A stretch of 33,967 nucleotides of DNA from Lichenibacterium minor (GTDB lineage Bacteria; Pseudomonadota; Alphaproteobacteria; Rhizobiales; Beijerinckiaceae): positions 1 to 33,967 of the forward strand of contig NZ_QYBB01000041.1 in NCBI RefSeq assembly GCF_004137685.1, given 5' to 3'. This document shows positions 32,344 through 33,967 of this stretch, in pieces. Numbering within the stretch: the stretch's first letter is position 1; each line of letters begins with the position of its first letter. The position numbers and the translations under genes are program-made. Below the pieces are notes generated by a model. It saw only the letters and a list, made by a program, of their open reading frames with translations. It searched no databases and had not been told where the DNA came from.

Positions 32344-33189
32344 TCAGAACGGGCTGACGGGGAAGTATTTCAGCCACAGGTCCGCGTAGGTGCCGTCCCG
32401 GGCGAGGCGCCACAACGCGTAATCGAGCGCGACGCGCAGCGGTTCGCGCCCGCGCTTCACCGCGATGCCGGCGCCCTCGCCGAAGAAGCGCGCGTCGGTG
32501 AAGGGTCCGCCCGCGAAGGCGCAGCAGGCCGAGCCCGCCGGCCCGTTGAGCCAGCCCGCGAAGGCGATGCCGTCGCCGAAGGCGAGGTCGACCCTGCCCG
32601 CCGCCACCGCGGCGCGGAGGTCGGCGGCGGAGCCGAAGGGCACGAGCGTGGCGGCCGGGAAGAAGGCCCTGAGATAGGCCTCGTGCGCCGTGCCGCCCTG
32701 CACGCCGATGCGCTTGCCGCGCACGGTGCCGGGCAGCACGTCGCCCGCCGCCGCGGCGACCGGGGCCACGAAGCGGGCGGGGGTCCGGTAGTAGGGCGAG
32801 GTGAAGTCGACGGCCGCGAGGTTGGCCGGCGTGATGGCGACCGACGCCACCGCGGCGTCGCCGGCCCCGGCCGCCACCGCGGGCAGGATCGTGTCCCAGC
32901 GCCGCGCCTGGACCGTGCAGGTCACCTTCAGCTCGTCGCAGAGGGCGCGGGCCAGGTCGACGTCGAAGCCGGCCGGCGTCCCGTCCGGAAGCGTGAAGGC
33001 GAAGGGCGGGTCGTCCTGCCCGGTGACGATGAGCAGGGGCTTCAGCGCCGCCGGATCGGGCTTCGGCGGCGGCGAGGCGGGGTCCCACAGGTTCGGCACG
33101 AAGACGTCCGGCGGGGCGGCGGCCCGCGCCGGCACCGCCGCGCAGAAGGCTGACAGGATCAGCGCCGGAAGGCGTCGGGATGCGGCCAA
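32344..33189 (-). CDS. Transporter-associated periplasmic solute-binding protein (SBP_bac_3 type)
   Basis: About 281 residues. A signal peptide ends in PARA-AAPP, followed by LLIVTGQDDPPFAFTLPDGTPAGFDVDLARALCDEL, the family 3 (amino-acid type) binding-protein opening, then WDTILPAVAAGAGDAAVASVAITPAN and LRVALDYALWRLARDGTYADLWLKYF at the end. Two adjacent cysteines (SACCAF) are unusual for the family. The TTG at 33189 gives a clean signal peptide; a GTG at 33237 would add a Pro-rich leader. Neither has a good ribosome site. No permease genes adjoin it, so it is an orphan. Methanol-oxidation-linked binding proteins (MoxJ-like) have a similar fold but no such neighbours are seen. Confidence 0.78.
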   Translation of the reverse strand: MAASRRLPALILSAFCAAVPARAAAPPDVFVPNLWDPASPPPKPDPAALKPLLIVTGQDDPPFAFTLPDGTPAGFDVDLARALCDELKVTCTVQARRWDTILPAVAAGAGDAAVASVAITPANLAAVDFTSPYYRTPARFVAPVAAAAGDVLPGTVRGKRIGVQGGTAHEAYLRAFFPAATLVPFGSAADLRAAVAAGRVDLAFGDGIAFAGWLNGPAGSACCAFAGGPFTDARFFGEGAGIAVKRGREPLRVALDYALWRLARDGTYADLWLKYFPVSPF

Positions 33190-33253
33190 GGCGGGTCCGT
33201 GGCGTGGAGGCGGGGACGGTCCCCCGCGCTCTACCACGGGACCCGAGGCCCCG

Positions 33254-33473
33254 TCAGGCCCCGTAGCGGTCCCGCTCGGCGACGACCTCGCGCACGGACG
33301 TCCAGCGGAGCCCGGGGTAGCGGCCGTTGTCGAGCGGCGCGAGCTTGCCCCGGCCCGAGAACATGTCGCGCATGTATTGCAGCCCCTGGAAGGGCGGGAA
33401 CACCTGGCCCTTGCCCGGCATGACGGTGCGGGCCGCGGCGATCAGGGCCGACAGGGTGACGAGGCTCCCCGCC
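33254..33473 (-). pseudogene. 3' remnant of a gene cut by the IS66 element
   Basis: The last 73 codons of an otherwise missing gene end in LQYMRDMFSGRGKLAPLDNG, then RYPGLRWTSVREVVAERDRYGA. The composition is that of a real protein. I do not firmly recognise the family; an oxidoreductase C-terminus is possible. The frame stops being supported at the first base of the insertion element at 33474, so the 5' part should lie beyond the element, outside this window. Confidence 0.6.
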
Positions 33474-33967
33474 GTAACTACCCACGGGGTGCTCGGCTTG
33501 GCTGAGCGCCGTTAGGCGCCGATGGTGCCCAGCACGGTGCTGAACGTGCCCGCGCCTGCGGTGATGCGCGCTGTGGCCACCACGGTTCGCACGGCGGCCT
33601 CGCCCTTGGCGGACCACATGGCGCGATAGCCGTTGGTGTTCTTGCGCTGGATCACGGCCGGGCGGAGGTCACGCTCGCAGGCGTTGTTCGTGGCCTCGAC
33701 CCGTCCGGGGAAGGAAGCGAAGGTCAGGAGTTGGTCGCGGGCGCGGCGCATGCGGTTCTGGATGTCGCGCGCCAGGTCGCAGGTGGCCGGGGCGACGAGG
33801 ATGTCGTCGAGCGAGCGCTCCAGCTTGCGGCGCTTGGTGTTGATGGTCGAGGGCGCCGCTGTGGTGATGGTTCGCGCCAGGGCGAAGGCGCCGTCGAGCC
33901 ACAGCTTGAGCCGCAGGGCAAGGGTGTCGTCGCCGGCATCAAGCGCGTAGGCGACGTCGCGGGCGAG
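33474..33967 (-). mobile_element. IS66-family insertion sequence, one end
   Basis: The element's end begins GTAACTACCCACGGGG at 33474; IS66 ends typically begin GTAA. The transposase stop lies 38 bases inside. The other end is beyond the window. IS66 makes 8-bp target duplications; the candidate 8 bases on this side are TCCCCGCC (33466-33473). Confidence 0.75.
33512..33967 (-). CDS. IS66-family transposase, C-terminal 151 residues (cut by window edge)
   Basis: The visible part runs from LARDVAYALDAGDDTLALRL to the natural stop. It contains FPGRVEATNNACERDLRPAV, then IQRKNTNGYRAMWSAKGEAA: the N-N-x-(A)-E-R-x-(L/I)-R-P block with the last catalytic Glu of the IS66 DDE domain, followed by the RK(N) segment. 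The C-terminus is GTFSTVLGTIGA. It is intact as far as seen. It interrupts the remnant at 33254-33473. Confidence 0.88.
   Translation of the reverse strand, partial: LARDVAYALDAGDDTLALRLKLWLDGAFALARTITTAAPSTINTKRRKLERSLDDILVAPATCDLARDIQNRMRRARDQLLTFASFPGRVEATNNACERDLRPAVIQRKNTNGYRAMWSAKGEAAVRTVVATARITAGAGTFSTVLGTIGA

Overview
The window is very GC-rich, densely coded DNA from an alphaproteobacterium, most likely of the Rhizobiales/Hyphomicrobiales (Methylobacteriaceae- or Beijerinckiaceae-like). This rests on a cyoABCD-SURF1-RegB/RegA-type kinase/regulator block, a DUF6894 protein, and two copies of an MmgR/suhB-type alphaproteobacterial small RNA. The genus is an inference. No rRNA, tRNA or CRISPR array was seen.

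Layout. 1-5.7 kb: a cut-off chemoreceptor, a large YfhO-like membrane protein, then a NIPSNAP protein with a flavin-dependent monooxygenase, ending in the first small RNA. 5.7-8.0 kb: DUF6894 protein, a possible 44-residue protein and an MFS transporter. 8.2-15.2 kb: one tightly overlapping operon for a bo-type ubiquinol oxidase (cyoABCD), its SURF1 assembly factor and a RegB/RegA-like redox two-component system. 15.2-17.3 kb: an ABM-like protein, a complete SmtB/SmtA zinc repressor-metallothionein operon with its operator (the 55-residue metallothionein is easily missed), and a bestrophin. 17.5 kb: the second small RNA, on the minus strand. 17.7-20.0 kb: coaBC, dut and an Rrf2 regulator, overlapping. 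20.0-23.1 kb: an orphan AapJ-like binding protein and a secreted phosphoesterase/phospholipase C interrupted by one in-frame amber codon. 23.3-24.4 kb: hrcA, without grpE.

24.4-30.6 kb is the most interesting part and looks like a blue-light / cyclic-di-GMP island. It has a short AMP-forming ligase with an N-terminal acyl-carrier-like segment (candidate p-coumarate-activating enzyme for PYP), a GGDEF(degenerate)-EAL phosphodiesterase overlapping by 4 bases with a BLUF photoreceptor that carries a coiled-coil tail, and a photoactive yellow protein (PYP) with its chromophore cysteine at the exact expected spacing, followed 12 bases later by a PAS-like diguanylate cyclase with an intact GGEEF. 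Two different blue-light receptors are thus each paired with one of two enzymes of opposite sign. The pairing is inferred from gene order.

30.6-34.0 kb: a DHDPS-family aldolase, an Sco copper chaperone (with a 14-bp tandem repeat upstream), a second orphan solute-binding protein, and a gene remnant cut by an IS66-family element that runs off the window.
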